The notes below the pieces were generated by a model that did not search any database, was not told the origin of the DNA, and worked only from the letters and a program-made list of their open reading frames with translations. From contig SJOL01007113.1 in assembly GCA_004794785.1 (NCBI GenBank), forward strand, positions 1-64,000: DNA of 64,000 nt, written 5' to 3'. This document shows positions 24,641-35,876 of the stretch, piece after piece. Both the position numbers and the translations under genes were made by a program. The stretch's first letter is position 1, and each line of letters opens with the position of its first letter. Source of the stretch: Opisthorchis felineus (taxonomy: Eukaryota; Platyhelminthes; Trematoda; Opisthorchiida; Opisthorchiidae).

Positions 24641-25114
24641 TCGAGGCTCAGGCGTGCCCCAGAAACGATGCCAGGTTGTGCATTTCCTCTGTGACGGATT
24701 GCATGGGGATTGGGCAACCGGTCAGTTACGCCTTATTTGAAAACCGGAATTTCGCACCTGTGTGCAAATTTTCCACCGCTTTTATGGGAATGATGGGTGA
24801 ACGATACAGAATAGATAGATTCGTGATGAGTGAAATTTAGTCACCAATGCAATCCACTAAAGCTGTGTTTGTCCGTGATCAAGTCCGTTGACGAGCTACG
24901 TCTGACTGAGTTCGCGACCCCGAAGGTGGCAAAACAGCCTTCATATATAAACTACCCGCTTGGAACCCCTAAATTTTAAGTCCAGCCCTAGCGGCCATCA
25001 ATATTTGTGTACCGCCTGAGACAAGCCTACGGACGCAACCGAGAAGGTGGACCGACCGAGTCAGAAACAGGTTGAAAGGGCAAAAGCAGAAGGCCTAAGG
25101 AAGGGTGGATCCCT

Positions 25115-25245
25115 GAAAACAATCTCCGAAATGTTCAGAACCTACTAGGCACTGCTAACTCCGCCAAAGACACTTCATGGCCTCCGAGTTTACGGAGCCA
25201 GAAAGGTCAGCTGTCGATTGGCCGTTGGAGTAGCAAATCAGCGAC
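25115..25245 (+). repeat. Dispersed direct repeat, copy 2
   Basis: Diverged relative of 24,505-24,640, about 600 bp downstream. The following DNA has no supported gene up to the SINE at 25,977. Confidence 0.4.
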
Positions 25246-25976
25246 GACCGACAATGCTCGGGTGCTCGGGCGTATCCTAGAGACTATGCCGTTCTCTCCG
25301 GACGGACTTGACTCAGTGTTAAAAACGCGCCTTAAGTACCGCGATGGTCTTGTAATTTAGCACCCGCTTGTTTGCAATTAAACTGCCTTGTTCTTGTTGG
25401 ATGAGCCTTCTCCCAATAATCATTGGTACCTTCAGGTTCTGATTTGCAGCCAGCTACAACTGGTACACAACTTGGCTCCATTCCATTGTGTGCGCTCGGT
25501 TATCTCCCCCCCCCAGTAAACACCCCGCCGGTGGCTACGGTCGGCTACGGTGGCAACAAAAAAATTAATGCAGCTTTGATGGCATTTCCCGCAAAAAATT
25601 TCAGAATTTGGGCAGTCCTATAGTTGCTGAGGCACATGTACCGGCTAACCGATTGCGTCCGACAGTACTCAGTCTCACCACCCAACCTCACAACATCTTA
25701 ACTATAACCAAATGCGGTATCTGATGAGCAACAGCAGAACATGCTTCATGACCAAAGCATAGCGAGATAAGTGTGAAAAAAGATATCGAACGCCCCATGA
25801 ACCACGACTAAACGGCTTTCTTTATAAAGTCCTTTGTAACAGTGGCGTGTGTGGCTACAGAGTGCATGGCATGTAAAACGCCAAGCATCAGTATAAAACA
25901 ATTATCTCATCTTTTATAAGCCTTCGTAATTCTGTGCACGAAATGGGGCGCTTTTCTTTGCTCTTTAAACAAGTCA

Positions 25977-26145
25977 GCTCGAGATAGCTCAGTGGGTTAA
26001 GGCGCGAATTTAGTGACCTGTGCATCTCGAGTGCTTTTGTCTAGGCAGCCTGGCAGTATATCAGCCTTCGTGCTTCCTTAGGATGGCATGGCAGCCTATG
26101 GGCACGGGAATGGTGTTACAGATGGACGATTTTTCCTTATTATTT
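25977..26145 (+). mobile_element. tRNA-derived SINE, family 1
   Basis: Begins GCTCGAGATAGCTCAGTGGG-TTAAGGCGC, an A-box-like tRNA head, but the B-box part is deleted or diverged. The body (TGTCTAGGCAGCCTGGCAGT, CTTCGTGCTTCCTTAGG, GGCATGGCAGC) and the ATT-containing tail match the other family members. Confidence 0.75.
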
Positions 26146-26727
26146 ACCAAGTCAGTGGGTCTGCAAAGGCAGGGGCAAAAAGAACACGCATCGTGTTCCT
26201 GCGTGACAGACGGAGGTCAGGGCTGCTCATTCTTGAAGGAGAAATAACCTTGGTTAATAAAGTTTTGACCGGGGTGAAGGTACTCACATATTGTTTGCGG
26301 AACTCTGCGTCCAACTATCTTACCAAGAACCCATCCAGGTTTTCCATTTTGGATATGGCACTACTCCACATATCTTACCTGTACATACAGCTTTTCCAAG
26401 CGATCATATTTCTGATATTCGAACAAGCAATAAAAGCGTGACACTGACTAACTTCGGAAGGCATCAGCTCTGATATTGTCGTCATGCATTTCACCTACGA
26501 ATGATCAAATAAACAGGAATTCATTGTGCCCCGAAACGCAGCCAAGGTGCGCAAGGTCTTTGCGGTCGCGAAGTTGGGCACATACGGCCTATCAGAACCG
26601 CATGTTTCCTGGCTGAGGCCATGATCCGCAGGTGGTGGCACCATAGCGAACAACCGATGACCGTAAGCCGACCTGCTAAATAAAGTGACCGCTACGGCTG
26701 GGGACCACGCATAAGAGTTTATCAACC

Positions 26728-27100
26728 TTGACGAGCTTCAGTAGCCTGACAATGCCGTGCTCTTCTGGCCGGAAAGTCACTGTAAACAGTCATGCTGATG
26801 AATTTTGGTTGGAGGTTGAATGGAAGTGGGTGAAAGATGACTCAGCTCTTAGAACTCGGTCAAATGAAAACTGGATATCTTTGATATTAGATCCTGTCGG
26901 TGCCAGAAACCCATACCAGCAGCCAGCTACCACGATAGCGTACGTAATCCTCCAAATGTCGGTCAATCAATTGTCTGAAGAATGACAGATAGTCGGTGGA
27001 TTGCGAAGACCCGGGAAATGGAGGGGGCTTTATCCGTAGGTAATATCTGCGCCCGGTCTCAGTTGATTCGACCAACCGGTCAGACGAGGCCAGTGCTTGC
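26728..27100 (+). pseudogene. RTE-like element, linker region fragment
   Basis: Translation shows WLEVEWKWVKDDSALRTRS followed by SLILDPVGARNPYQQ. This corresponds to the segment between endonuclease and RT in the copies at 38.9 kb and 47.1 kb (CLEVEWKRLKEAMLSASR). Degenerate. Confidence 0.5.
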
Positions 27101-27689
27101 GATCTAAAGCTGTCACGTTGACTCGGTGGTCGGGCTTCTGTGCTGCAACGTCCTCGTGGGATATACTGGCTAAGAATTAAACTATGCCAGGGCGGCCCGA
27201 AGAGGAAAAGCGAGTCCGCATACTGCGAGTAATCGTATTACGGGGCGGTCTGGAGTTAAAGTCGTACTGCCCTCTGATATATGAGTATGAATGCTGTAGG
27301 GTGTTTCCCCCAGGCAGCCAGCATGTCCATATTTATGCAAGCAGCGATGATGCCTTTCCCCGAGGAAGGACGGGTTAGAAAAGGCCGGCCCTAAAAAACC
27401 GCACACTTTGATCACCCCACGGTTGACCGTGACCGCCGGCGCATTATTCAATACGGTCGAAACACTTAAAACCCAAGAGTTTAATGCTGCTCAAAAGGCA
27501 CCTGCTGTGCGCAGCCGCATCAGGAATGAGACAGTAATGCCTTATTCCCTGCTCCGTTGGGTTAGGCCAACCCCCTGCAGCCGAGCAGTTCAGAATGTTG
27601 CATCCCTTGCAGAAGCCTAACTCTCCATATCTATCGATGTATGCAGTGTCCCGAAACACGCATAAAATACTCAACTTCGGTCGTGCTCT

Positions 27690-28640
27690 TTGAGCCGCTT
27701 AGGACGAACCCAGATGTTCCACATTTCACTCTTCGGGCATCCGGTGATCCTGACGCCATGGCTCGTGGTATCTACGGTGTGGGTGTTGCACTCAGCTTCA
27801 AGGCTGAAAACGCTTTATTGGACTGGATCACAGTAAACACTCGTCTTTAGGCTATGCGATTGTCTTTCTCAGTTAAGATCAATGCAGGTCGATCCAGTAA
27901 ATGGTGCTTATATGTCGTATCGGCCCAACACCCGGACAGACTGCAGTTCTGAGACTGAGAAAGACCGGTGTTTATCAAGACCTGTCACGACTATTTCGGT
28001 CTGCAAGAAGGACAGATATACTAATTTTGGTGGGTGATATGAATGCCTAAGTTGGACGACTAAGTCCGGAAGAAGCACAGTTAGCTGCTAGATTTGGAAT
28101 CGGTGCTCAGCGTACGAAGAATGAGGAGCGACTGCTTCAGTTGCGTGCTAACTACTGTCTGTTTCTGGCCAGTACGAACTTGCAACACAGGTGCTCACAT
28201 CGAGTTACTCGGAGGCCGTCAGCTGCAAAAATGTCGTGGACTCATTTGGACCATGTGGCTATCAGTTGACGATGGAGTGAGTCAATTAAAGATTGTTGTT
28301 CCTTCTGAGTACGCAGCTTGACTCTGGTCACGCCATTGTGCGAGCCCGGATATCACTTCGCTTTCTGCCAGCATTACGCGTGCCATAGCAGAAGGGTTCC
28401 ATGCATCAGATTCGACAAGTTCCGGTAGCCTAGATTATCGAACTGAACTGGCTAGAAAGCTACTGGACACGCACGATCATCACCATATTAATGGAAAGCA
28501 TGGCATTAGTGTTCAAAACTGATGCTTCGCTGACGTACAAAACCTTGCAAAGAAGAGAATAAAGGTGGGGGTGCCTATACCTTCAAACACTCATTCAGGA
28601 GATCTGGCCAGAAACTGACAACAAGAACGCCATTGACATT
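27690..28640 (+). pseudogene. RTE-like endonuclease domain, decayed
   Basis: Frame pieces show the order of an APE-type endonuclease of a non-LTR retrotransposon. They are RASGDPDAMARGIYGVGVAL, then ALLDWITVNTRL, VVSA-, a LILVGDMNA-QVGRLSPEEAQ-like segment at about 28,020-28,080, then a SWTHLDHVAIS-like segment at about 28,235. Stops and indels break the frame repeatedly. It ends at the LTR of the Gypsy element at 28,663. Confidence 0.7.
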
Positions 28641-28662
28641 GCAGTAACGGTATTTTCCTCAG

Positions 28663-29036
28663 CTTAGTTCTCGGTCTGAGCCTCCCAAGCTAGCGTTCAC
28701 GCCAAAAACAACCATCAAAGGCGCACAAGGTATATTAACGCCCAAAACGAAGTCTAGAACATTTGTACAGCGCTTCATTTATATAGTGTAAGCGGCGACA
28801 ACTTTTCTGGAAATTCTGACGTCTTCTGGATGTGCCATTGGCAACCGGTATTCGGCCAATACTGCGTTATGATTGGCTGTTTTGGTCCAGACCTCCAGTC
28901 AATCAGAATTCGGCTTGATGCCGGACCGGAAACCGTCTCGAACTTTGGGCCAATCTTTTGTGGGATAGGATTCTCGGCCGTAGCATCGCCTAAATTCGGG
29001 CGGTAAAGTGGGATCCGTGTGGAATTCCACCTACCA
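28663..29036 (-). repeat. 3' LTR of the Gypsy element
   Basis: 374 bp, matching 35,088-35,461 over its full length with about 20 mismatches and no obvious indels. Confidence 0.9.
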
Positions 29037-29220
29037 CCTCCCCTTGAAATTTGCTGACGGAGCTTCGAAGCCGAGGGTTCACTTGCAGGAGCCTCACTGG
29101 CTTGCGGATCCTGTCTGTCTAGCGTCGCGGTCGTAATCCGTCCTCAGGCTGGGCCTCCGACGAAGCAGCTGGTGGATGGGATGGTGCTGAGATCAAAAGT
29201 GTCCAGAAGCGTCCCCCGAC

Positions 29221-29907
29221 TCAACTTACTCGCTCCTGTGGACAGGATCTGCCGGATTGGCTTGCGTGCTGTATCCACCTGGCTGGGCCAACTTGAATCC
29301 CCTGGAGCACTTTGCCGCGCCGGCGAAAGATGAGTCCTGGAATCCACATAGGGTGTCTGCCGCTGTAGTCACGAACCAACACCCCCTGGCCTTCCCTGAA
29401 GGAGCGCGCAGTTGCTCCATGATGCCGATTGGACTGTTCTTCCATTCTGGCGTTGCGGTTACTAGCCTGTCTTTTCTGTGACCGGATAATGTCATGCGGT
29501 GCTCGAACCTTCCTTCGGAAAAGTGCCTCTGCTGGTGACACTCCATCAGGCGAGTTTGGGGTTGGAGTCGTTCGATATGTCAGCAGAAATCTTTGCGAAA
29601 TCTCTTCCGTTGGTCTCTTCCCTCTGGATTTCTGATGTGCCCGCTTTGGAGCGTCAGCGAAGCGTTCCTCCTGGCCGTTCGACTTTAGATGAGACGGCGG
29701 CGAGCGGACATGCGTTATGCCATACTCCCGATAAAAGTCCGCGAGCGCCGACGACGTGAACTGACTGCCGTTGTCGCATACAATAGTCTCTTGTGTTCCA
29801 AAGCGGCTGAACAATCTTCGGAGTTCCAGGACTGTAGTAGCAGTTGTGGGGCTGTTCACTGGAAAAATTTCCGGCCATTTGCTGTAGGCATCCACCACGA
29901 CCCACAA
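29221..29907 (-). pseudogene. Gypsy integrase core and C-terminus
   Basis: A 228-residue frame with VVVDAYSKWPEIFPV (first catalytic Asp), VCDNGSQFTSSALADF (second Asp) and SNGQEERF (Glu) in the spacing of the D,D-35-E retroviral-type integrase core. TYRTTPTPNSPDGVSPAEALF and a basic C-terminal part follow. The N-terminal zinc-binding part would lie at about 29,950-30,170 in broken frame. The active enzyme would insert element DNA into the chromosome. Confidence 0.85.
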
Positions 29908-30179
29908 ATGTTGGCCAACAACTGGACCTGCATAGTCGATGTGACGACGAGACCAGGGTTCGATCGGTTTCGGCTAGGACCGTAGGTAGGTTTTAACGGG
30001 TGACTTGGACGCTTCAACACACCGCAGACAAGATTTTGAGGCTTGCTCAATTTGGGAGTCCATCAAAGGCCAGTAGACGTAACTCCGAACAAGGGCATTC
30101 ATCATGTTTTTTTCCGGGTGCCCTTTATGAAACTAATTGGGGACGGCTAGATGTAACTTCTTTGGGATAAAAACGCGTT

Positions 30180-30880
30180 CTAAAAACAAAAGGATTCATT
30201 GATTAGTGACGGTGCGTCACGCCGGTTGAAGTAAAGTCTCAGTTCGTCTTCTGGGCAGGTGCGCGGCCACTGCCTGCTGTGGTACTTAATTACTTGCTGC
30301 AGCACAGGGTCTTGGTCGGTAGTCCGGCGGACCATATCGGCAGTCACTGGGAGAATGTGAACCGCTTCGGATACTACGTGGTTAGCTCCCGGTTCCAAGG
30401 CACTTGTTGCGACTATAGTGTCTTCTGGTTCTGGCCTACCTGAATCAATGAGTAGTGACAGTGCGTCGGCTTGTCCGAGGCCGGTGGTGGACTGATACTT
30501 TATCTTGAAGTCATATCCCAGAAACAGAGTGGCCCATCGCTAAAGGCGGTTGGCGGTATATGCCGGGATTCCTTTCTTCAAGCCAAACACAGCAAGAAGT
30601 GGCTTGTGATCGGTTAGTAGGGTGAACTGACGGCTGTAAAGCATTTTATGGAACTTCTTTATGGCAAACACGATCGTCAAGTCTTCCTTTTTTATCTTAC
30701 TAGTTGCGCTTGGTTGATGTCGGGGATCTGGCCGCATGTGCAATGGCTTTCTGGCTGCTGTCGGAAAATACTTGTGAAATTACTGCGCCAATTCCATAGT
30801 TCGAAGCAGTCGACACCACAACGAGGTCCAGCGATGGATCGCAGTGGGTGAGTAGCAAAATGGAACTCAGTAAGGATCCG
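30180..30880 (-). pseudogene. Gypsy RNase H and connector, broken
   Basis: The minus frame at 30,540-30,743 reads KKEDLTIVFAIKKFHKML...FTLLTDHKPLLAVFG, the RNase H landmark set of Gypsy elements. A second frame at 30,180-30,398 reads VRRTTDQDPVLQQVIKYHS, the connector before integrase. The two frames are separated by stops. Confidence 0.75.
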
Positions 30881-30918
30881 ACAGAGTCAAAGGCGCATTG
30901 GCATTCTTCTGCCCATGT

Positions 30919-31640
30919 TCACTTGCGGTCTTTGATAAGCAGCTGGTTTAGTGGGCCTCGGAGGCGATGCGTGGCAGGCGGAAACAAACTGCAATGACTT
31001 ACGAGACCGAGGAAAGACCTAAGGGACGTCACGTCTGTGGCTGCTAGCATACGTTTGCTAGCGTCGGTATTCTCCGGGTCTGGTAGGCGACCATTTTGGT
31101 CAAAAGATCGACCGCATGAAGTGAGCACATTTTTCCCGGCGCACTCTGAAGCCATATTCTTGAATACTACCAAGCACGTAATCAAGACACTGCCATCATT
31201 CGTGGGGGTTGGAACCCATGACAGTGAGATCGTCCTACTGGGCCACAACGCCGGGGGCACCCTTCAGCATCGTATGCATGATCTGTTGAAAAATAGCTGG
31301 CGCTGTTTTGACACTGAATGGCAGTCAGGTATGCTGGAACAGACCGCGGTGCACATTGGTCGCCAGAAGTTCTAGTGATTCTTCCTCAACTTCATCCTGG
31401 AGGTAAGCATCAACCAAGTCAATCTTCGCGAGACATTTACCCCCATTCAGTTTTGCAAACAAGTCATCTGGAAGAGGAAGAAGGCACTGATAAGTATCCA
31501 GTGCAACAGTGAGACCAGTGGAGAAATCTGCACACAACCGAATGGTCCCGTTAGCCTTCTTTAACAACACGATAGGTGCGACCCACGCAGAATAGTTAGT
31601 CGGTTGGAGAACACCAGCCTTCTGTAGACGGTCCGGCTCC
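30919..31640 (-). pseudogene. Gypsy reverse transcriptase, catalytic motif disrupted
   Basis: The frame at 31,325-31,570 shows NGTIRLCADFSTGLTVAL and CLAKIDLVDAYLQ, the motif with the first catalytic Asp. The expected Y-x-D-D box lies at 31,229-31,240 but reads Gln-stop-Asp-Asp, so a TAG codon (31,235-31,237 on the minus strand) interrupts it. A shifted frame downstream carries RMLAATDVTSLRSFLGLVSH. The enzyme cannot be made intact. Confidence 0.8.
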
Positions 31641-31643
31641 TGG

Positions 31644-32204
31644 TCAACGATAGATTAGGCTGCATATGGTACTGGCCCTTTTGGCCTGAAAACTGGTTTG
31701 GCACCGGGGAGGCGGCACAGTCTGGCCGTCACTTTTGTGCACCGTCCAAGCTCGTCGCGAATCTGGATGCATGGCGTTGTAGGCGGTCCTCAAATGAACG
31801 CTTCGCAATGTGAGTTGGTTTGAGGGCACCTCCGGGTGCTGCGTGTGTGAGGTTGCAAATAAAATAATTGGCTTCTCCAGCAGATCCAGCTTTTTGATCC
31901 AATCCAGCCCAATGAGATCAAGTTTGGGACATGACGTCAGGAAGCACGTGGCTTGTGCCGTCGAGCCATTGAAGCTTATGGAGCAGTCAATCTCGCCAGC
32001 CAACTTCAGTTTACCACCAAAAGCATTGCGAGCCAAGTGTTCGGTCGGTTTCACATGAGGCTTACCAATTCGTTTCCATGTTCGTTCACTGAGCAGTTTG
32101 ATGTCGGAGCCCGTATCACGCTGCAAACGAACTGGGATGTTGTTGATGCGAACTGCCACAAACTTCCTTCGGCAGGCAAAATCAACTTTGATTATCGCCG
32201 TCAC
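31644..32204 (-). pseudogene. Gypsy aspartic protease region
   Basis: A 186-residue frame. VRLQRDTGSDIKLLSERTW carries the retropepsin D-T-G-S active site, and LIGLDWIKKLDLLEKP is the usual following landmark. This domain processed the Gag-Pol polyprotein of the ancestral element. It overlaps the gag frame slightly. Confidence 0.8.
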
Positions 32205-33060
32205 CGAGTTGGACCGTAATTTGTGGGCTGCACGGCGGTGTGCGGGTGGCTTCGGCTACGACGAATGCGTCTGGCACATTTATGACGCCTAAACCGGCAG
32301 CCACGGGCAAAATGCCACTCACCGCAATACCAACAACTTGTGGGAGGCTTGCTCTGTATTCGATCGGGCTTGTTGTCAGATTTCTTTGGCGCGCTGTAGT
32401 TGACTGCGTGTACACAGGTGCACAGCTGCTTGAATTAGCAGGTGCTAAGCCGATCATAGCCGTTTCGTGCCTCTGGTTTTTGAAGCGTTGGCATTCGGTG
32501 GTGAAGCCCTGCAACATCATTTCGGTATCCTGTTCAATTCTGTTAAGCAGCCGGGCTCTGATATCAGCATTTTGGAACGACTGTAGACCGGATACAGAAG
32601 TAAGGCACCTTAACTGATTCTCCGTCATTGAGCTGAGCTTGAAGCGCTCACATTCCCGATTGACAACAGCGGCAAATGTTATGAAACCCTCATAATCTTT
32701 CTTGGCCAACTTTAGGCATTGGTAACGGATATTGAACAGTGATGTTTGATCGCCGAATATCTGGGACAGTGTTCTGACCGGTTCATCAATGCTGAGGTCG
32801 CGGGGCAGCTTGAGGAGTGTGAAGTTTGTGTACCGTTCATGCTCCGGTGTACCAAGTATTCACAGAAATAATCCAACTTTCCATCCATCATCAAACTTGG
32901 AAAAGTCAGCCCTGAACATGTCTTCGTACCGCTTAAACCAGGAGTCAAAATTGTGAAAGAGGGTCGAATGTGAACTCCGTGATTGAGGCCACGGGTGCAT
33001 CAGTTGAGGAAACGGAAGACTCACCAGCACTGGCAATGTTGTGGAATATAGGCGGCTCAG
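32182..33060 (-). pseudogene. Gypsy gag, downstream part
   Basis: Two frames, at 32,182-32,709 and 32,712-32,948, plus the segment ASITEFTFDPLSQF just upstream, form a Gag-like region. KKDYEGFITFAAVVNRECERF and DIRARLLNRIEQD are typical of flatworm Gypsy Gag. I see no clear CCHC zinc knuckle. The upstream part of gag lies beyond the nested Penelope-like element, near 34,980-35,033. Confidence 0.65.
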
Positions 33061-33656
33061 GTGCGCTGTTTGGTTGTTGGTCTGTTCGCCGAGCTTGGCG
33101 GTTGGATTGCAAACGTTTCATCACCAATCGAGGTGAAACCATCAGTGCGGGGCTGAGTGGGTGAATTTATCCTATTCTGCCTATGCTTATGTAGTGTCTC
33201 ACCAGCATCTGGTAGCTCTGAAGGTGGTCTTCGCGTAGTTTGATTGGTCCCCTGTGAATCTGGGTTGGTCTCAATCTCTTGTGTGTGGTTGGTTCGTTGA
33301 GCGCACTCAATTCGACAGTTCTGTCCTATGTGACTCAGGGTTCCGTGACTGTGTCGTCCTTTTGCTCGTAACGGCTGATAGACTGGATCAATGTCGATGT
33401 GTTTATTGATCGACTTTTGTGTGGAGTACCACGCCTCGGCAAACTCTCGTTCCCGTTTTGTTCTTGCGTGAGCAAGTATTTGAACATTGTCCCAATTGAA
33501 CTTGTGTCCTTCTCTGTCTTCGTGGATTGAGACAAGTGACACTGGGTCATGTCTTCTGCTGGCAAGCTTGTGCTCGTGTATTCTGGTAGCGAGTTTTCTT
33601 CCAGTTTGGCCAACAGTGTTTGTCGCAGTCGTTACACCTAAGTTTGTAGACCACAT
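33057..33656 (-). pseudogene. PLE-2 GIY-YIG endonuclease
   Basis: A 199-residue frame with TVGQTGRKLATRIHEHKLA (the Y-I-G-like turn and conserved Arg region) and later REREFAEAWYS with the Glu typical of the nuclease. It ends in a poorly conserved tail that meets the Gypsy gag. In Penelope-like elements this domain nicks the target DNA. Confidence 0.75.
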
Positions 33657-34975
33657 TCTTATTCTTCACTGCATCCAACCTCCCCTATGGTTTCCAGGGT
33701 GATCTTCCCAATGTGTTTGTAGGCTTGAAGGCGACTGTAATTCCATGTTGCCGCAAACGTCGTGCGGTCATCTCCGTGACGTTTCTGATTTACAGAAGAG
33801 TACTCTTTCTCTGTTCTGGTTGCGTTGACAAATCAGCTTGGTGGTGGTCTCGTAAGCACCCCCACACGAAATCCCTCGAGTAGCCGTTATTTCGGAATGT
33901 CTCGTAAAGTCTTCGCTCCTCTTTCGTCTTCATCTCTGTTATGTTGCAGTGCGTCTCGATCCGCTTGAATGGGCTTCGAACACAGCTCTGTTTGTGGCAG
34001 TTCGGATGGTTGCTGTAGTAGTTGAGAATATTGTCTGTATGCGTTTCTTTCCTGTATACTTCAGTTTGCAGTTGGCCGTTTGTTTTCCTTGTGACGAGTA
34101 CATCTAGGAACGCTAATTTTCTGTTCTCCTCCGTTTCCATTGTGAAGTGGATGTCGGGAAACACGTTGTTCAGCAGTTCATTCGCTCGTGACAGTTCATT
34201 TTCTTTAAAATAGCAAATGTGTCGCCCACATATCGTACTCCTATGTTCGGTGTGATATCTGGTGGCATGATCCGCTCCAGTTTCTGCACTGTAATTTCTG
34301 CGATGAGTTCAGAGACTGGTCACCCCATTGGCGCTCCGCTGGTTTGTTCGTAATATTCTCCATTGAACTCAAAGTAGGTTGTCAAGCCCAGATCTAGTAG
34401 TTCACATATTTCTCTCCCGAGCGTTCCGTTGATGTTTCCGCGGTTGTCCAGGAGTTCCGCAACCGTCGTCCTTGCTGCATTCAAATCAACCGATGTGAAC
34501 AGTGAGGTTACATCGAAGGACGACATTATTTCCTCCCCTTTGATTTTCACGTTTTTAAGTCTCTCCAGAAATCGTCCTGCATTGTTGATTGAATATTGAG
34601 ACCCATTGGTGAGATATTTCAGCCGTTTCCATAATTTTCTTGAAAGGGTGTACGTGGGTGTTTCTGGTAGGGAGATGATTGGGCGTAATGGCACCGTTTC
34701 TTTGTGAACCTTTGGAAGTCAGTAGAATCGGGCTATATCTGAGTCGTGAGCCTTCATTTTCAAGTACCCTTCCCCCGAAAATTTGTGACGATCCTTGAGT
34801 TTCTTAAGGGTTTTATTTATCTTGTTCGTAATTTTTGCGGTTTAGTCGTTCTGCAGACGGCGGTATGTGTTTGCGTCACTGAGCAGAGCGTTGGATTTGT
34901 CGATGTATTCCGGTTTCTCCAGAAAGCAGTACTCACTAGTACAGGCTACTGCTGTCTGGATACACAGTCTCTGAG
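33060..34975 (-). mobile_element. Penelope-like element nested in Gypsy gag (PLE-2)
   Basis: Same orientation as the host Gypsy. Reading the minus strand: SNALLSDANTYRRLQND, PLRPIISLPETPTYTLSRKLW, SFDVTSLFTSVD, SGAPMG, a degenerate catalytic box, LAFLDVLVTRKTNG, then the endonuclease. It differs clearly in sequence from PLE-1 and represents another lineage. Boundaries are estimated from where gag similarity stops and resumes. Confidence 0.8.
33790..34960 (-). pseudogene. PLE-2 reverse transcriptase, catalytic residue lost
   Basis: Three frames make up the domain. 34,320-34,694 holds SFDVTSLFTSVDLNAA (first Asp motif) and SGAPMG. The middle part around 34,221-34,232 reads Y-V-G-D instead of Y-V-D-D, so one of the two catalytic Asp residues is Gly. 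33,790-34,164 holds the thumb landmarks VYRKETHTDNILNYYSNH and RNNGYSRDFVWGCL. Stops and frameshifts separate the pieces. Confidence 0.8.
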
Positions 34976-35033
34976 TCAGTGATTCACTGAGCTTCAGTTG
35001 CGCTCCTTCAAACTGCTTTTGTTGCTGCTGCAA
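34976..35033 (-). pseudogene. Gypsy gag start, cut off by PLE insertion
   Basis: Reads MQQQQKQFEGAQLKLSESLT on the minus strand, just inside the primer-binding site. It then runs into Penelope-like sequence (SEYCFLEKPEYIDKSNALL). Confidence 0.6.
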
Positions 35034-35087
35034 TAATTCTTGAAGCTGACTAAACTAGATTGACATCGTGGGTTCCCGTTCGCCAAC

Positions 35088-35461
35088 TGTAGTACTCGGT
35101 CTGAGCCTTCCAAGCTAGGGTTCACGTCAAAAACAACCACCAAAGGCGCACAAGGTATATTAACGCCCAAAACGAAGTCTAGAACATTTGTACAGCGCTT
35201 CATCTATATAGTGTAAGCGGCGACAACTTTTCTGGAAATTCTGACGCCTTCTGAATGCACCATTGGCAACCGGTATTCGGCCAATACTGCGTTATGATTG
35301 GCTGTTTTGGTCCAGACCTTCGGTCAATCAGAATTCGGCTTGATGCCGGACCGGAAACCGTCTCGAACTTTGGGCCAATCGTTTGCGGGATGGTATTCTC
35401 GGTCGTAGCATCGCCTAAATTCGGGCGGTAAAGTGGAATCCGTGTGGAATTCCGCCTAACA
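35088..35461 (-). repeat. 5' LTR of the Gypsy element
   Basis: 374 bp partner of 28,663-29,036. It is followed on the minus strand by the candidate primer-binding site at about 35,070-35,086. Confidence 0.9.
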
Positions 35462-35876
35462 GACATCGATTAGCAGCCATACCTTGCAGTGTCTCCAACC
35501 AGGCGCAGTGGGGATCACGCAGCCCCCATCCTGGTAGAGGAGTAACACCGACATCGCCCAAACGTTTCGTAATGTCTTCCAAACCCCTCTGCCAGGTCAA
35601 GGGTTGGCCGCCTCTGTGCTTCCGCCACTCTGAAATTGACACGGGAAACAGCACTATCTTCGGCAAACTATGGTTCGGTATACGCACTTTATGGCCTAAT
35701 CAATGCAGCTTCTAGTGCTGAACACATTCGTCAGAGGAAGTTTCTGTTGCACAACTGAAGACTCGATTTCTAATTGCCTCGTTACATATTCTCCGACAGC
35801 AACCTGCACGAGCTATGGTCCTGATACAGCGATTGTCAAACATCTGAAGACGTTTCAGTTCTGCTGCTTGGACAGG

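Larger units (their letters stand above)
28663..35461 (-). mobile_element. Gypsy LTR retrotransposon with a nested Penelope-like element
   Basis: Two 374-bp LTRs at 28,663-29,036 and 35,088-35,461, in the same orientation, enclose gag, protease, RT, RNase H and integrase remnants on the minus strand. Domain order and integrase similarity place it in Gypsy (Metaviridae). On the minus strand the LTR starts TGTTAGG and ends in ACTACA. A candidate primer-binding site TGGCGAACGGGAACCC lies about 2 nt inside the 5' LTR, and a purine tract AAGGGGAGG abuts the 3' LTR. The LTRs differ at roughly 20 positions by eye. A Penelope-like element (about 33,060-34,975) splits gag. No target-site duplication is visible. 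The coding frame is broken in several places, so the copy is dead. Confidence 0.9.
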
